A DNA stretch of 64,000 nt from the NCBI GenBank assembly GCA_021904315.1, contig CM038911.1:22107390-22171389 (forward strand), written 5' to 3'. The stretch is from Sphagnum magellanicum. Taxonomy: Eukaryota; Streptophyta; Sphagnopsida; Sphagnales; Sphagnaceae. A program made the position numbers and the translations under genes. Below are positions 22,620 to 36,600 of the stretch, piece after piece (position 1 is the first letter of the stretch; each line of letters starts with the position of its first letter). A model generated the notes under the pieces. It did not search any database and had not been told where the DNA came from. It saw only the letters and a program-made list of their open reading frames with translations.

Positions 22620-24460
22620 AAATTCCTAGGCATACATTTTGACTACCAAATCCAAATGGATTGTTAAACATTTATAAAACTTAAATTTCATGAAATTGAC
22701 TATGAAAAAGGTTCTCTCATCCTTCACATTGCTTAAGACCATAATAATGGCCAATTCGATAAACTTAAGATATTTTGACAACTTTTGACCCACGATGGCA
22801 AGGAGGCCAAATGTCCTCACAATTTCGTTGTGGGAACTTTATATTTTAGGTAGCAAATGTAAGGCACCATGGGAATTATTTTTCATGGGTTATAAAAATT
22901 AAAAAACTTGTTAGGCAAGCAATGTTAAATCCAACAAACGAAAAACCACATGTAAATATTGTTTTCATTACAGCAAAATGCGTCCTTACATGCCAAGTGA
23001 TTTCATTGGATTTTTAGTGAATTTAATGGTCCCAATGAACAAGACCTAGTGGGGATGTAGTGAATTTACCGGTCCACTAAATGGGGACTAATGAATTAGA
23101 CCCAGATTTTGTACTAGTGCTTGTGCAAATTTTAACTTTTAAAACTACCAATCGACCAAGAAATGTCACTTTGACATTAGTTGCCTCCCAATATTCAAGA
23201 TAAATTATCCAAGTTGCATTCATCAAATCATGAATAAGGAAATGTTTTTCAAGTTTTTTTATGAATCCCTCTACAACATATGTACATTAATATTTTTAAA
23301 CTAAACAACAATTTTTCAATTTTCCCAAGACACCATAAACACATGTCCAATATGAAGACATGTTTTATGTAGCATAAAAAAATGACCATTGCACTAACAT
23401 ACTCACCCTAGGTATGTGGCTCCAAGCATCACACCGTGTGGAAAACATCACAAATGTCAGTCACCAAATTGAACATTTAAAATTGAGGGTGGTCATACCT
23501 CTTCAATGGATCCACATACATTGCATATAGATTAGTAATAGTGACAATGATAGAGGTCACAAAATCACATACAAAGGTATTTTTACATTAAGCAAGCTGC
23601 AACAAGCTTTGCATTGTCTCCAACATGGGCAACATATAAGTCAATCCCAAAACAAATATCACTATCACACAACAAATCATAATTGTTATTTGCAACTACA
23701 TTCCCAACAAGGTTATCACCCATCTTCACCACAAAACTCTTATAATCAACCAAATCATGTTTAGTAGGCGCAAACATGGAGATCCAAGTTTTGATTTAAT
23801 GAAAGATCTTCAAACCATTTGTTTGTAAGTGTCAAATTCCCATGTTCCATGTGCCTTTTAAGAAAATGAAATAAGTAAACATACATAGTCTATAACAAGG
23901 CCTCAATTTTCCCAACCAATAATAGGCTTGAAGGTGTTTGCACAACCAAGTTGCACCTATGTGCCATGTAATGGATGCCAATGACAAATGGGGCATGTTT
24001 GAACTACACACACCCCTATCTTCAAACTCTAAAATAAAATCACACCATCCACACCAAAGCAAACCAACTTGAATGCCAAATCCCCATTAGATAATCCCAA
24101 AAAAATGTGGACAAGATTCATCAACATGATAGTGAAATTGTTAGACTCACCTCCTTTAGTGACCATTTGTAAATTCAAAAGTAAAGACACCCTCCTCCAA
24201 TTTTCAACCATGTCACCATGGATTGAAATCCAATTTTGGTTATCGAAAGTTATGACCTCATCACAAATAAAGGAAAAAAATTGGCCTTTTGAACCATATG
24301 TTTGGTAATAATTAAGACCAAATTGTGCATACACTTAGCCATTCCCCATTGACCAAAATCTTTCTAATGCATCTTGGACACCTTTTCAACCTTCAAAAAT
24401 GCAAAAAAACTTTCCATACATTCATATCATGTTAATGGCATGCCCTATTTCAATAAATGA
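22620..24460 (-). pseudogene. Degenerate hAT-like transposase relic
   Basis: Minus-strand fragments follow in the order expected of a KIAA1586/ZMYM-like hAT-type transposase. Near 24450-24290: MPLT, stop, then FFAFLKVEKVSKMH, stop, and QWGMAKCMHNLVL. Near 24270-24030: FFSFICDEVITFDNQNWIS, IHGDMVENWRRVSLLLNLQ and KLVCFGVDGV. Near 23770-23640: PTKHDLVDYKSFVVKM and NNNYDLLCDSDI. Near 22820-22626: VLSNVKDERTFFIVNFM, equivalent to the C-terminal dimerisation (hATC) region. In-frame TGA and TAG, at least one frameshift and lost internal sequence make it non-functional. Terminal inverted repeats and the 8-bp target duplication were not located. The family assignment rests on remembered motif order, not on a search. 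Confidence 0.6.
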
Positions 24461-27400
24461 AATATAATAACAAATTGGGAAAAAATTCCTCTTGCAAACC
24501 TTTTCTAAATTTACCACTTGGTTAATAATAGAATCAAGCCTTGTAATGTTGTATAATTTTTCATTTTTCGCATGTTGATTCTCATAATTGACGTAAAGAT
24601 CACCTACTTTCTATCTAAATTTAAATCATTTACATTTCCTTCTCCCAATGTGTTCAACTTATGTGTAGATCTTACACCAAACATGGTGCATTTGACCATC
24701 TTCATCTTATCATTGATTCAGCCCAAGGGAACTTGGCTACCCAAGTATCTTAAAACTTTTTTTTTCAATTTATTGTGAAGTCTTCTTCTTCTTAAAAATG
24801 CATGCAATAGGACCATAAACCTAGGTTCATTAGATTCAAAGCTTGGAATAAGGTTAAATCTAAAAGGAATTCACATTAATTTAGGTTGGAATGTATATAG
24901 TTGTATCCTTGTAGAACTTGGTTCCAAAATCAGAGTCACAACCAAGTGGCAATCCCACCTTTTCCAAATAAGAAGAGGTGAGATTTCAAATTTGCAGTGT
25001 TTTTTCGGAATGCCATGGTATTTAACAAATACCTACAACCACACAACACTAACAAACAACAACATTTGTAGCAAACACTTGCAAAAAAATCATACCAACC
25101 TAATGGGAGATGGATTCAATATTTTTTCGGAAAACACCAATTAGTTTTGATAATTTTCGCCTAGCTATGGAGCATATGTGATAAGGTGCATGGTATGTAG
25201 GAACGACATAACAAATACCCAATGTCTTTTAAAACACATGCTTGAAAACCAACTCCAAAAACCAAAACTACAAAAGGTTACATGGAGGTTATTAACAAAT
25301 TCAACAAATAACATATTCAAAGGTGCCATGGTAGTTAATGGACATATTGTAAACCAACTAACTTAGTTTGAAGGCTAATGGCAAGTTGGATTTCTAACAA
25401 GTTTGGTTGGGCCAACTTGTTTAAATTTTTGTCTACCTATTTACAACATGGAAATATCAATTAAAATATTAAAAGATTAATGGTTCCGTTTTCTTTTAGG
25501 CTGACAAAAAATGGACATTATGAACCCAACAACCTAACAATGTAAACATAGGTTTTTGTATAATAGTCAAATGCTCATAACAAATGCAACCGTATCCCAT
25601 TCCACTTGGGTTTAATATTCAAGGTGAATAAAAATAACTAGAAACAAAACTTGGATTAGAGCAAAACAAACTTCTACAAAATCGACAATTGGAATAAAAT
25701 TACGGCATTTATGGATGGGGATTTTTTTTGTCCTTCCTACATGCCATGTACCTTACCATGTGGATAGAACAAACCAAATGGTGAAGGTGTTTACATTATT
25801 GTTCAACGTCACTTTAGTGTAAAAATAAATAGGCATTTAGTGTAATGTTTGATAATCTAAAACTATATTTCAAGTTTTGCCATTATTTTTGGTTTGCTCC
25901 TTGGGAGACTATAAACAATTTTTTTTTTATGGCATGGGCTTTTAGAGTGCCTTTGCACAAAATAATGAACTAAGTTTTCCTATTCTAATTCATATATTAA
26001 CAATTCAAAACAACTAGCATTAAATACGTACATGTAATAGCAACAAAAGAAGGGTTCAATATGTTGGATGGAATTATAAAAAGCCTAAATTTGTTATTGT
26101 TACATAAAGTGTTGTCCCTTGTAAGTCAAGTTTATAGGATAGCTCAAAACCTAAACCATAAACTTTGAAGAGATGAATATGATCATTAAAACAATAACAC
26201 ACATTTGCTCTTTGATTTTTTTTAGTATCACAACCGTCAAACAAAAACATAGAGTTGAAAACCCTAAACCTTATAACAATTTAAACCCACATGAAGATTG
26301 TCACAAGGAGTATATTGATACAAGTTAACATTACATAACAATTACAAACCTAACTTATTGTAGATTGAAACAATCGCAAACTTACCTCACATATTTTATA
26401 GAGTTGGATCCTAGCGATGCTTGTGAAATAGTTGAACCTTAAACCTTTGGATCTTCCCACCACTCACTGAAATAGAACATGCATGCACATGCAACCAAAA
26501 CACAAATGCAAATAAAAAATAGAATTCAAACAAGATTTAAAGGAATTAGGATGTCACCCTTGCCTTGCACGAGAAAATATTTGAACATAATTTAAATGGG
26601 ATACATTCTTTGATTGAGTTCTAAGAAAATTGAACGCTTATTAGTGATCAATAAGATGTAACCAAGTACTTGAAAATCCACCCACATATGCAATGTTTGA
26701 AAATTTGTTGATAATCACCCCCTACCCCTAATGCAAAATTGTTATGAATGTAACTTGCGAGACAACAATTAATGTAATGAAACTGAACACCTAAGTAATG
26801 ACCCCCAACCTAAATGCAAAATCCTTACGATTATGAAAATAGTAAGGGAGGAAAAAAGTTGCAAAATCAAATGGAAATTTAGGAAAATTACATGAATCAC
26901 AACTAGTAGAAAGATCAATGAAAATGATTCGGTCATGATGAAGGGGTGTCAAACTCCCATGCAAATTTGGAAATCATAGGAAGCAATGATGAACAACAAT
27001 TATGCAATGCAAACAAGATGGACCTAAATCAAAGCTTTGTGTTTTTGGTGGATTTTTTTATTAAAAAATCACATTTGAGTGAAATTTTGCAAAAAAAAAT
27101 TTGATTAATCACAAGAGGGATTTTTTTCTTTTTCCTTTGCATTTTTTCAATAAAATTTGTTTGGGTCACTATTTTTAATTTCATTTTTTTTCTTTTTGAT
27201 TTATTTTTCTAAAAGGAAGATTGTAATCTGCAGTCGGTAGCTAAGGCTAGCTATTTGGGGTTGTAAACTAATACCTTAAATTTTGATTTTGTTTTAGCAA
27301 ACCTTAAAAAATGAGAAATCAATGTAGGACCAATTGAAGTCTATGAAAGTGCCAATGGATGTGGTCTTGGCATGAAAGTACCAATAGTTAGGTAGGTAAC

Positions 27401-27639
27401 AATGTTGGGTAATTCTTAGGTTTTTTTAAAGCCCAATTGGGCCTAGATTTCAAAAGAGTTTATAAGACCCGCCTTGGTTCTTTAATTCATTTAAAAATCA
27501 TTTTCAAAAGATCCAATCAAGGTTTCAAAATTTTGAAAAAAATATTTTCACTTAGGTTTCAAAGTGCCAAATCTCAAATATTTTAGACCCACTAGTATTC
27601 AAAGGTAATTTTCACAAATGAACATTCAATGAGGTGAAA

Positions 27640-27830
27640 ATTTAGAAAACCATCAATTTTGTTATAAATTGAGTTTCATCCAATTTTTATTTCCTGAGTG
27701 CTTCCATTTTCTATATATATAATATTTTCATTACTCCTATTTTTACAACTATTATAATTATTTTCGAACCTTGTGCATTAAATGTTGAATTTTAACATTT
27801 CATAATGAGATTTATAATTTTTTTAAAAAT
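27640..27830 (-). repeat. Dispersed repeat R1, copy 3 (heavily decayed)
   Basis: Same orientation as copy 2. Plus-strand landmarks align in order: ttgagtttcatcc, cctgagtgcttccatt, atattttcattactcct, tttacaactattata, tcgaaccttgtgcatt, and aacatttcata. Most differences from copy 2 are C-to-T or G-to-A changes, as expected for methylated DNA decaying by deamination. Confidence 0.7.
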
Positions 27831-28831
27831 GATGTTTGAATATAATAAAATAAAATATTGGGCAAAAATTAAAACCTTGACCTTGCTATTTTTTAATACC
27901 CTAATAAGGTATCGATTTTTAAAAAAATAAGGATAATGAGGTTTCAAGTGACCAATTTTATGTCCAATGAAAACCAACAAACATGTTTTAAACAAGATAT
28001 GACCTTCGATAATATCTTGAGATATTCAACTTGAAACAATGTCCGATTTTTAATCATTTTTTCATACTTGCCCAACATTAATAATTACTTAAGTTGGTAG
28101 GTTAGATTCGTCAGTTCTAATTTTGATTAGTAAAAATTAAATGAGAACTAGGTCGAATTTCCAAAATCAAAACTAGAACCCAAACAAAAATTTATTTTGA
28201 TTAAGAACTAGACCTAAAATTGGGTTTCCAATTCTATTTATGTGTGGAAAGTATGGTTCTCCCTTCACAAAAACAAAGATGTATGACCTATATAGGAAAA
28301 TATTATTATTATATGTATAATAAATATAATAATATTTTTATTATTGTTATTTACATGGAGTGACAAGTTATGTATTTGCTTTACATTTTCCAAACACACA
28401 TGTACATTGCAAACCAGTGTTGGGTGGGTATTAGGGTTTAGGGTTTAGGAAATGAAAATTGGCACTTGTTGGTTTGAGAGTTTTGAAATAACCAGAACTG
28501 GTGCTTTTAAAATTCTCATTATAATTATGATAATTTTTTTTATTTTGATGTTATTTAAATTTTTTAAAAATGGAATTGGAAGTTAGTACCAAAACCAAAT
28601 ATCTACCCAAACACTAGTTTTAAACCTTCCTTATTATGGTGGTTTTTTGGTTTTTTTTTAAAATTAAAAATTTTAAAATCATGGATACATATCAAATTTA
28701 ATAGGTTCCTTTGAATCGTTTGAGAACCATTGTTATGAATCTTGGGAAATGTCTTGATAATTGTTTGGGGATCATTTTTTGTTTCCAATAATTGCCCAAC
28801 ATTGGTAGGTATCACACAGAAAGGATAGATC

Positions 28832-28871
<40 letters not shown>
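28832..28871. repeat. Palindromic (AAT)n/(ATT)n tract
   Basis: A run of ataata units switches to tattat units at its centre, giving a perfect 40-bp inverted repeat able to form a hairpin or cruciform. Noncoding. Confidence 0.85.
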
Positions 28872-30439
28872 GTAAACTATTAATTCAAATAATAATGATT
28901 CATCAAAATTGGTTTAGAGAGAACATCTTTAGAATTCATAAGTCATTCTTTGGATAATTTCAAATTAAAAATATCTCTTTGAATGGAATGGAAACGTGTC
29001 TTTTTGAATACATGTTTATTCAAAGTTTTTTTCTTTTTTCACCACCTCAATTGTAGACGATAGAAGTGATGAACATATTTGCAATGTCTTGTGCATCAAT
29101 TTGTGTCTTATTTTTCTTAAATTAAATTAGAATTCAAATCAAATTCAAATCAAGTTGCGTGAAATGTCATACAATATTTTCACTTAAATGAAACTTAATT
29201 TCACTATAGATATGTGTGTGTGTGTATATATATATTCATCATTTGATTGTCATTGGTAAATACATAGCATTGTAGAGCCCAAGTGACAAATCAACATTAG
29301 TGATTTATTAATATGTAATAATTACATATTTGTGATAGCATCTACAATAAAGAAATTCATATGTTGAACTATTTTTACACCTTTTATTTCCTTTAAAAAC
29401 ATTTATGGGTATTTGGACATGTGCTTATGAAAAATGTGGTAATTAACTTATTGACATTTCAACAAAAAATTCAAAATAACATTTACATATTTTGAAATGC
29501 CAAATGAAAACATTATCTATAAACATATGAAGGAACATAAGTTGTTCGATTGTTTGTTTGTGGCATTGAGATCTTCCAAACCATAACACGTGTTGCTCCA
29601 TTCTTAGTGGTACTCTTGGAGAAAGCCCTTTGATGAGTAAGGGGTGCATTGAGTTGGTTTCACAATGTTTCAACCTACGGTGGAGAAGTTATTGAATATT
29701 GAACAATTTTGTTTTCATTGAAAATTCAATTAAAGCAAAAAAATAAATTTTATAACGGAGTTTGGGCATACTCTTGGTATTATTGTTAGAAAGCCTTTGA
29801 TGAGCAAAGGATTTAATAAAGGTGATTTGCAAATTTTCTGACCTAAGGTGTGGGAGATCTTGCTCAAATCACCTCCATGTTCTCAGGTTCAAAGCTCAAA
29901 CCTCCTTAGCTTCTCACATTAACCCTACACCCATACAACAAACAAACACATTCAAAAGGGATTTGTTACTAATCCGATTCCTCTCTCTCCCCCTTTGAAA
30001 CAGAATATCATGCACATCAATTGTTTGCGAATTTGATTAGACAAAGATCCAATCCTGTTTTCCTCTTCTCAGACCCAATGTTGGAAACAATTGGCTCCCA
30101 GATAGATAGATAGAAAGTGGGGGTCGTAGCGCATAACTTATGTGCTCACATCATAAGGATGTTCACATATGCAAATTAATTATAACAGAGATGATCACAT
30201 AAAAGGTATAAATTGGGTCTTTTGTCAATGCCAATTTACTAAGGCAACAATCTCCTTATACGGATATGTCCACGTACCTGAATCATACCATATTGTCATA
30301 TAAAGGTATAAATTTGGTCCTTTTTTTCATTTTGTGGATTACAAACGAAATGATCTCGTCCAAAAATCACTCTTCAAAAAAAGTCTCATTGGTATTTGGT
30401 TTCCCATCCAGAACCTGCGATTTGGGTGACTGCAGCCAA

Positions 30440-30655
30440 GCTCTGATATGATACACAAAGGTTAACAGTTAACAACAACAACAACAACAACAACAAAACT
30501 CATTTAATAGCCATCAAGCAAAATGCAAAATTACAATAAAAATCCCACATTGTAAGACTGATCAGTATACGTCTATGGATTAGGCCCATTGGGTCAATCT
30601 CTTTTCTTTTCATAATCAACTTTTTGTGTTATTGGTGTGATAATTTGTTACAGAA
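30440..30655 (-). mobile_element. Possible LTR fragment with primer-binding-site-like sequence
   Basis: On the minus strand, tatcagagc at 30440-30448 matches the last nine bases of the initiator-Met tRNA primer-binding site typical of Copia-type elements (tggtatcagagc). Just upstream on that strand is a 200-bp segment beginning tgtaacaa near 30655 and ending near tgtatca at 30450, like a short LTR. A second LTR was not found and no gag-pol was recognised. It abuts the 3' end of rotatin. Confidence 0.3.
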
Positions 30656-30667
30656 GTTTGAAAGTGC

Positions 30668-33600
30668 TTAAGAATGTACTATTACGTAAAAAGCATGCAC
30701 CTGCTCAGTCTGTTTTAGAAGACTTTGCATTGACACATGGATGCCCAGTAATCCCTCCTTGTGGACAACCCCGCTGCCACCTTCATCACCCGCTGCTTGA
30801 ATCAATTCATCAATTTTCTTCAGCTCATGTTTGGTTGATTCTTGTGCATTTTGAATGATAGGGAGACCTCCCACCTTTCTCAGATGAGATGCAATTTTGT
30901 GCTCGTTGAATGTAATGGCCCAAATGGCAGAAGCCGAATATGCACGTGCCTCTAGACTTGTACTCATGAGGCATTTCAATAGCAAGGGTATGGTCCGTTC
31001 ATTGCAGTGAAACAGAGACTTGCTCTTTGATGAGAAAGCCAAGTTTCGTACCAAGAACACCGCTGATGTGGAGGATGCAAGATGGGTTTGCTGCTCCATA
31101 CAGTCCAATACCTGTGTTGCAACAAAATGGATGGAATTTGTGGAAACAACCAAAATCCATCTGCCCTTAGTGTATGTGTAGTAGTAGTTAGTGAGAGAAA
31201 GCCCAATTTACAAAGAAGAACCATGTGAGAAAGAAAAAAACAAAGTATGATACAACAATCTCATGCTAGCTCCCAGAGTCTAGAAACCCAAAACCCCTGT
31301 ATGTCGAAAGGAGCCCACCCAACATTTGTTGCAACAGGTGTGTGCAACTAAGTAAAGGACAGAAATTTCAAAAAATTGCTTACCAGATCAAACATCTTGT
31401 CATTGGTTAAACACTTGATCATCATAAGTTGGCCATTGGGAAATGCTGATAAATTAACCCATAGCTGTAGCATGACATGCTGGCGGAAATAATCATGATC
31501 CCGTGCACATAGAATGAACAGAGACATAAACTCTGTGAGGTACTGTTTCCGCAAGAAAACAGCCCGTGGCTCTCGTGATGTTATGACCGACTGTGTCATG
31601 CTCATTGCTAGTCCATATGACACCTGTCTAGGTAGATAGATAGTAAATATGAAATGAGCAATTGTCTATCGCAGCACAAAAATGTTGTCTAAGAAATCAA
31701 AAGTTCACTTTGTCCCAATGCTCCCTTGATTCTAACATCATGTCATGATGGAATGCCATCAAAACACATCATGTTGTCCTTTGAAAAAGAATGGCTTAAT
31801 GCTCAGAAATTGGTGTCCTGCAGAGATTTAAGGACAGGGATAACATGTCTATAATTGCAAGAGAATGCCATCAATGCCTGGATAACTGGAGAACTCAGAA
31901 AGAGGCTAGAAATTATGAGAAAGTGTTGGTCAATGTCTAAGAGTGGGTACCTCATCAATAGGAACCCTGAGAACAAGAGCAATGATGCGGTCCATGAGGG
32001 GGCCACCTTTACTACAATGAGAATCCTCACTTGCTATGGCCTCCTTGGCCTGATTGCTGTGTGCGGCCAAGTTTGCAAGTAAGCCCAAGACCTCATGCAG
32101 CAATATGGTGTCATGGAGACAAAAGCCCCACATGCGGCGTATGAATTCAAATATTCCAATTGGCAGAGATGATTGTGCTGCGGCTTGACCATCTGGACAC
32201 TTGTACACCAACTGCTTGAGCAGCCTAATTGAGAGTTTCAGCTCTCCCCAGAGAAGGCTCTTGTACTCCCTTGATGAGGGCCCAGATGGATGTTTGCAGG
32301 GCTGCATGACTCCAGGTTCTTTCTCGCACAGATTGTAATTGCATACATGGTGCAAGTCGTCAAATGTACCCTTGCTAAACAATTGACACTCTCTGGGAGG
32401 AGGCAGCAGCCTTTCCATATTCTCCACAGTGTGAATACTGGAAGTAACTGATTTGCAGTGAAAATTTGCTTGTATACCACTTATAGTTGCAGGAAGACTG
32501 GTCTTTGGGCATAACCTTTTCCAAGATCCCTGCTTTTGGGCAGGTGAGCTGGGAACCATTTCCGTGACTTTGATGAACTCCATCGGGAGGACTTCATCAT
32601 AAGAAAGAATCGAATAGGCTTCATGGCCAAGTTTTACCAGTGATGCTGGGATACCCGACAAGACTGCAAATTCTTTTGCACTTTGGCTACAATACATCAA
32701 TCACATTTCACAAAATTACAAAATCTGACCCCAAAACATAATTTTGATAAATAAATAATCATGCAACCAAAATAGAAGTTGTTTGTAAACTTACACGCTG
32801 AGGAAGAACTCTCTGACCTGAAACAGAGCAGATTTTGGAGAGCACGGCCAACTGCCAACATGATGGAAATCAAGTAGCAAAGAAACCCACTGTCTTGTAA
32901 AGCTTGAGCTTTCTGGCCATGTATATGCACATCCTCTAGCACCATCACCAATCCCCCACACAACTGCCACCACATCCAATCCCTTCAAACATTAAACAGA
33001 TCTCCCTTTCTGGACCTGACTGACATCTTTACCCTCTTGATGAACAAGGATGATGTTGATCTGGTGACAAGCATAAAACATGGATGTCCCTTCTTCACCT
33101 TCTGCTTCCTTTCAAAGGTAACACATGTTTTAACCCCAGAAAGAAGCTCATGGGGCAACTTTGGCTTAAGAATCACAAAAAAATCTTCAAAAATACAATT
33201 TACAGTTACACCCATTTGTAGCTGGATTGACCCATTGCAGCTGAAAGGACCTGCAATCCACCACACCCATGAACCAATATGTCTAGCCTAGTGGGTACCA
33301 TCTCTAGTGTCACTAGCCACTCTTTTGTTGTTTCTGAAATGGAAGGAGGAAAGAGTTGTACATCTGTGGCCAAATGCTTGGTTCTGGAATTCAAGTTGTT
33401 TTGTCGAAGGATGATATTGGTATATTCTTCTTCAGAGAGTAGAGTCCCAAGCAATGTGCATACGGCCAACCTCATTTTCCAGTCTGGAGAGAACTCAACA
33501 GCTGCACTTGAGCATTGTGGAGCTGGAGGACTAGTAGCAGTGGCATAATTTGGAAGCCACTGTTTGCATTTCGTTCTATGAGCCTCATGAAGGGTCGGAA

Positions 33601-36600
33601 GGCTCCGTAAAAGATAAATGGCACTCATACAAATGCTTGTCACCATTCGGAGCACAGGTATTGTAACAAGCTCCACACAACACTGGCCCATCACCGCTGG
33701 CATGTATTGTGAATTTGTAGGGGGCACATCTGAATCTTGATTAATCCTGTCATGAGCTTGGAAGTACTGCATCGAAGCTCGGAGATCAGGCAGCTGCACT
33801 TTTGGTGGGAATGATCCCTTTGTCTGATGGTTTTTGGACTTGCATTTCCCTCTTTTGGAAGGATTTGAGAGAAGGGCATTCAGTGTTCTTGCAAGGTGAA
33901 GCACTGCTGCAACATGTTCATACTCAGCCACCCCTCCTAGTTTGGGATGCCCAAGCCTTCTGGGCATCAGCACAAGCTCTGATATTTTGCTCCCCTTCAC
34001 CTCCTCAGGCCTTTGACTTTCTGGATCTCTTTCTTCAACTGCATTTGGGCTCATAGCACTGGCCAATATCTTGTTCACCTAATCATTCATTGACATGACA
34101 TATTGACATGAAAAAAAAGGTTTGCACATTTTGCGTTGAATAAGAGTTCTCGCTCAGCGCTTGAAAAGGGACATCATACAAGAAGCAAGAACATCATCAT
34201 ACAGCATCTCAAATGTTTGTTTTTATCATTTTGAGAAGTTGCACACTTCTCTTTTGTTTTTTCACTCATAAGGTTTTTCAAAATTAACTAATTATTTATT
34301 TAAATTTATAAATCCCATTACCTCCTCTTCTTCTTCATGTCCAACAGCAGAACAAAAAGCATGAAAGAGGCCTGCAATGACACCCGAGTCATGTATTACA
34401 GTCTGTGACTGTGGATCCTGCAAACTGTCCACAGCCTCCAATATCCTTGCAATCTGAGCTATAACCACATACACATCAGGCAGATGAGCAGATCGCTGAT
34501 CTTCTCCAATGTTCCATAAAGATGCATACATTTTCTTACTGCTGCCAGAATAGGGGCCATTTCGTCTGCCATGGCTGCTGCTGCTGCTAATAAACAAACT
34601 CAAACATTCGAGATGGCACATAAGTCCATGGAATATCACTGGCGCCAGTATGATATTCTCTTTCAGATACTTTGGATTTGCCATGGCCATCCATAAGAGC
34701 AACTCCATGACCACACGGCAAAACCCGGGTGTCATGTTTTGTTCAACTAGCAATAGCGGGATGGCCTCCCAGAAATCCAAGTCTTGTAAAGCTGATGCCA
34801 TGTTGAAGGTATGATGAGGTTGGCTTTGAAGCTTACAAGTAGATGATGATGATGATGATGACCCATGAGGCAGCACTCCTTCAGTTGTGCAAGCTGTGCC
34901 TGCTGCAGCAGCAAAATCAGGATGTATGCAAACAACAGCCACTATCAAGAACTTCAGTGCCTGTTGCCGTACTGAGTAACATTCTTGCTTGCTTATTAGT
35001 GTCTTCACCACTACATCTCCAAGATCTGGCCAATTGTTGACAAGCATGTCATGTGTAACCGGTGTTGCTGGGGATGTCAAAAGTGTCAAAATACCAAATG
35101 CCATTGCACGAATGGCTGCTTCCCGGTCCCTGATCAGCTGTGATAGCCAGCAAGTTATGGAAGTTGATGATGATGCCCACAGCTCTTGCCACAAAGAGGG
35201 ATCGATGGAAGACGTAATTGACCACAGACAATACAGAATCTCACGCACAAGTTGTTTGTGTTGCAGGGAAAAGGAGTTATGGTTGCGGAGGTGAGACATG
35301 TGGTTTAAGAGCGGAACCACAATTCTCATTAGCTCCCTTTCTGCTTGTCCTCCTTGCTTCTCCCTGTCAAACAAAGGTTATGGGTGTTCTAAGAATCATG
35401 GAGCTCAACATGCTAGAGGTACTTCCTGAAAGAACAGCAACAACAATGAACCTCCAATGCCATGAAACGCACAAGACAACCCAGAAGAGATAATACTATG
35501 GATCTGCAAATGAGGAAGACATGAAACAAGAGAGGCAAATTCACAATGGTTTGTCTCTCTCTATAGAAATCAGGTTGCTACGTATGTACCTGCAGCAGTG
35601 ACAGTGTTTAGAGCAATGGGAGATGTGGTCACCATGTCCATCAACCAGATCCTGCAGACCTATCTTGGGTGGTGGTGACTGGTGGCAGGAGTTTGGAGAA
35701 GATTGTGGGCTTGTTGTCACCACAGATGTCAACCTTTCCGAATCCTCAAACTCAATGGTCATGCCATGCACTTCAATCCTTAGATCTACAGAAGATAAAG
35801 AAGAACATGATTTTGGTTGCTGCGCAGGTGAAGAGATCTTCTGATTACGTCCATCTTTGGCAATTTCAGTTGCTTTATAAGGGGTGAAGATGTTGGTGGG
35901 TAAAAAACCGGGATCATCATCCACTTTGATGGCAAGCCCTTTTGCAACAAACGAGACACACTGCACTGCTAGCACACAGCAACTGTATGGGGCTGTTGGG
36001 CACTTGACAAATTTTTGAAGTAGAGTTGGGAGCAAGCATGATTTCTGCAGAATTTTGGGTTGGGTGGTGAGGAACTCATGGATTTCAGCTGCATCCCGGA
36101 AGATCATACAACCCTCTCAAACCCTAAACCTGACAGCAGCATTCTAGGCTATAGCAACTGACATGCTACAGTCATTTGTCAGCAAACTGAGCTGTATGGT
36201 GAAAAATTGGCTTAGATTTCTGGCAACAATATCACAAACACAAAGATATAAAAGAGGGAGGCCAGCTGCTATCAGCAACCCTACTAATGAGTGCTACATG
36301 AACAGATCTAGGTTGAGAACAGGAGTGATGTGCACCTCAGTCAGAATTGTAGTGATTCGGCCCAAAAGATGAGTTTCCTTGTGCTTTTTGGCACTGGAGA
36401 GGATGCTGATGATGGCATGAAGTATAGTGGAGTCCAACTGCTCTGGAGAAGGAAGCTCCGCTTCCAGTGGATGTGGCAGATCTGCTGCCAAATCTGCTCC
36501 TGCTACATCGATAATAATGTTTAGTCTAGTACTCACCAACGTCCACCACTTGATTGATTAGCCAAAGATTTTCATCCCAATGTCCAACCACAGACAAAAA

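Larger units (their letters stand above)
17801..30430. other. 12.6-kb AT-rich gene desert
   Basis: No intact gene recognised. The stretch holds long A/T tracts, an (AT)n run near 18227-18241, a (tttattta)n-like run near 18402-18421, a poly-T/G tract near 21417-21447, TAGGTA/TACCTA clusters near 21050-21340, transposon relics (listed separately) and a palindromic (AAT)n/(ATT)n tract. Its composition is clearly more AT-rich than the flanking genes. Confidence 0.7.

Noticed and set aside
28832..28871. Hairpin as a terminator or CRISPR-like repeat
   Set aside because: It is a trinucleotide microsatellite that switches strand; eukaryotic context and absence of spaced repeats rule out CRISPR and bacterial terminators.
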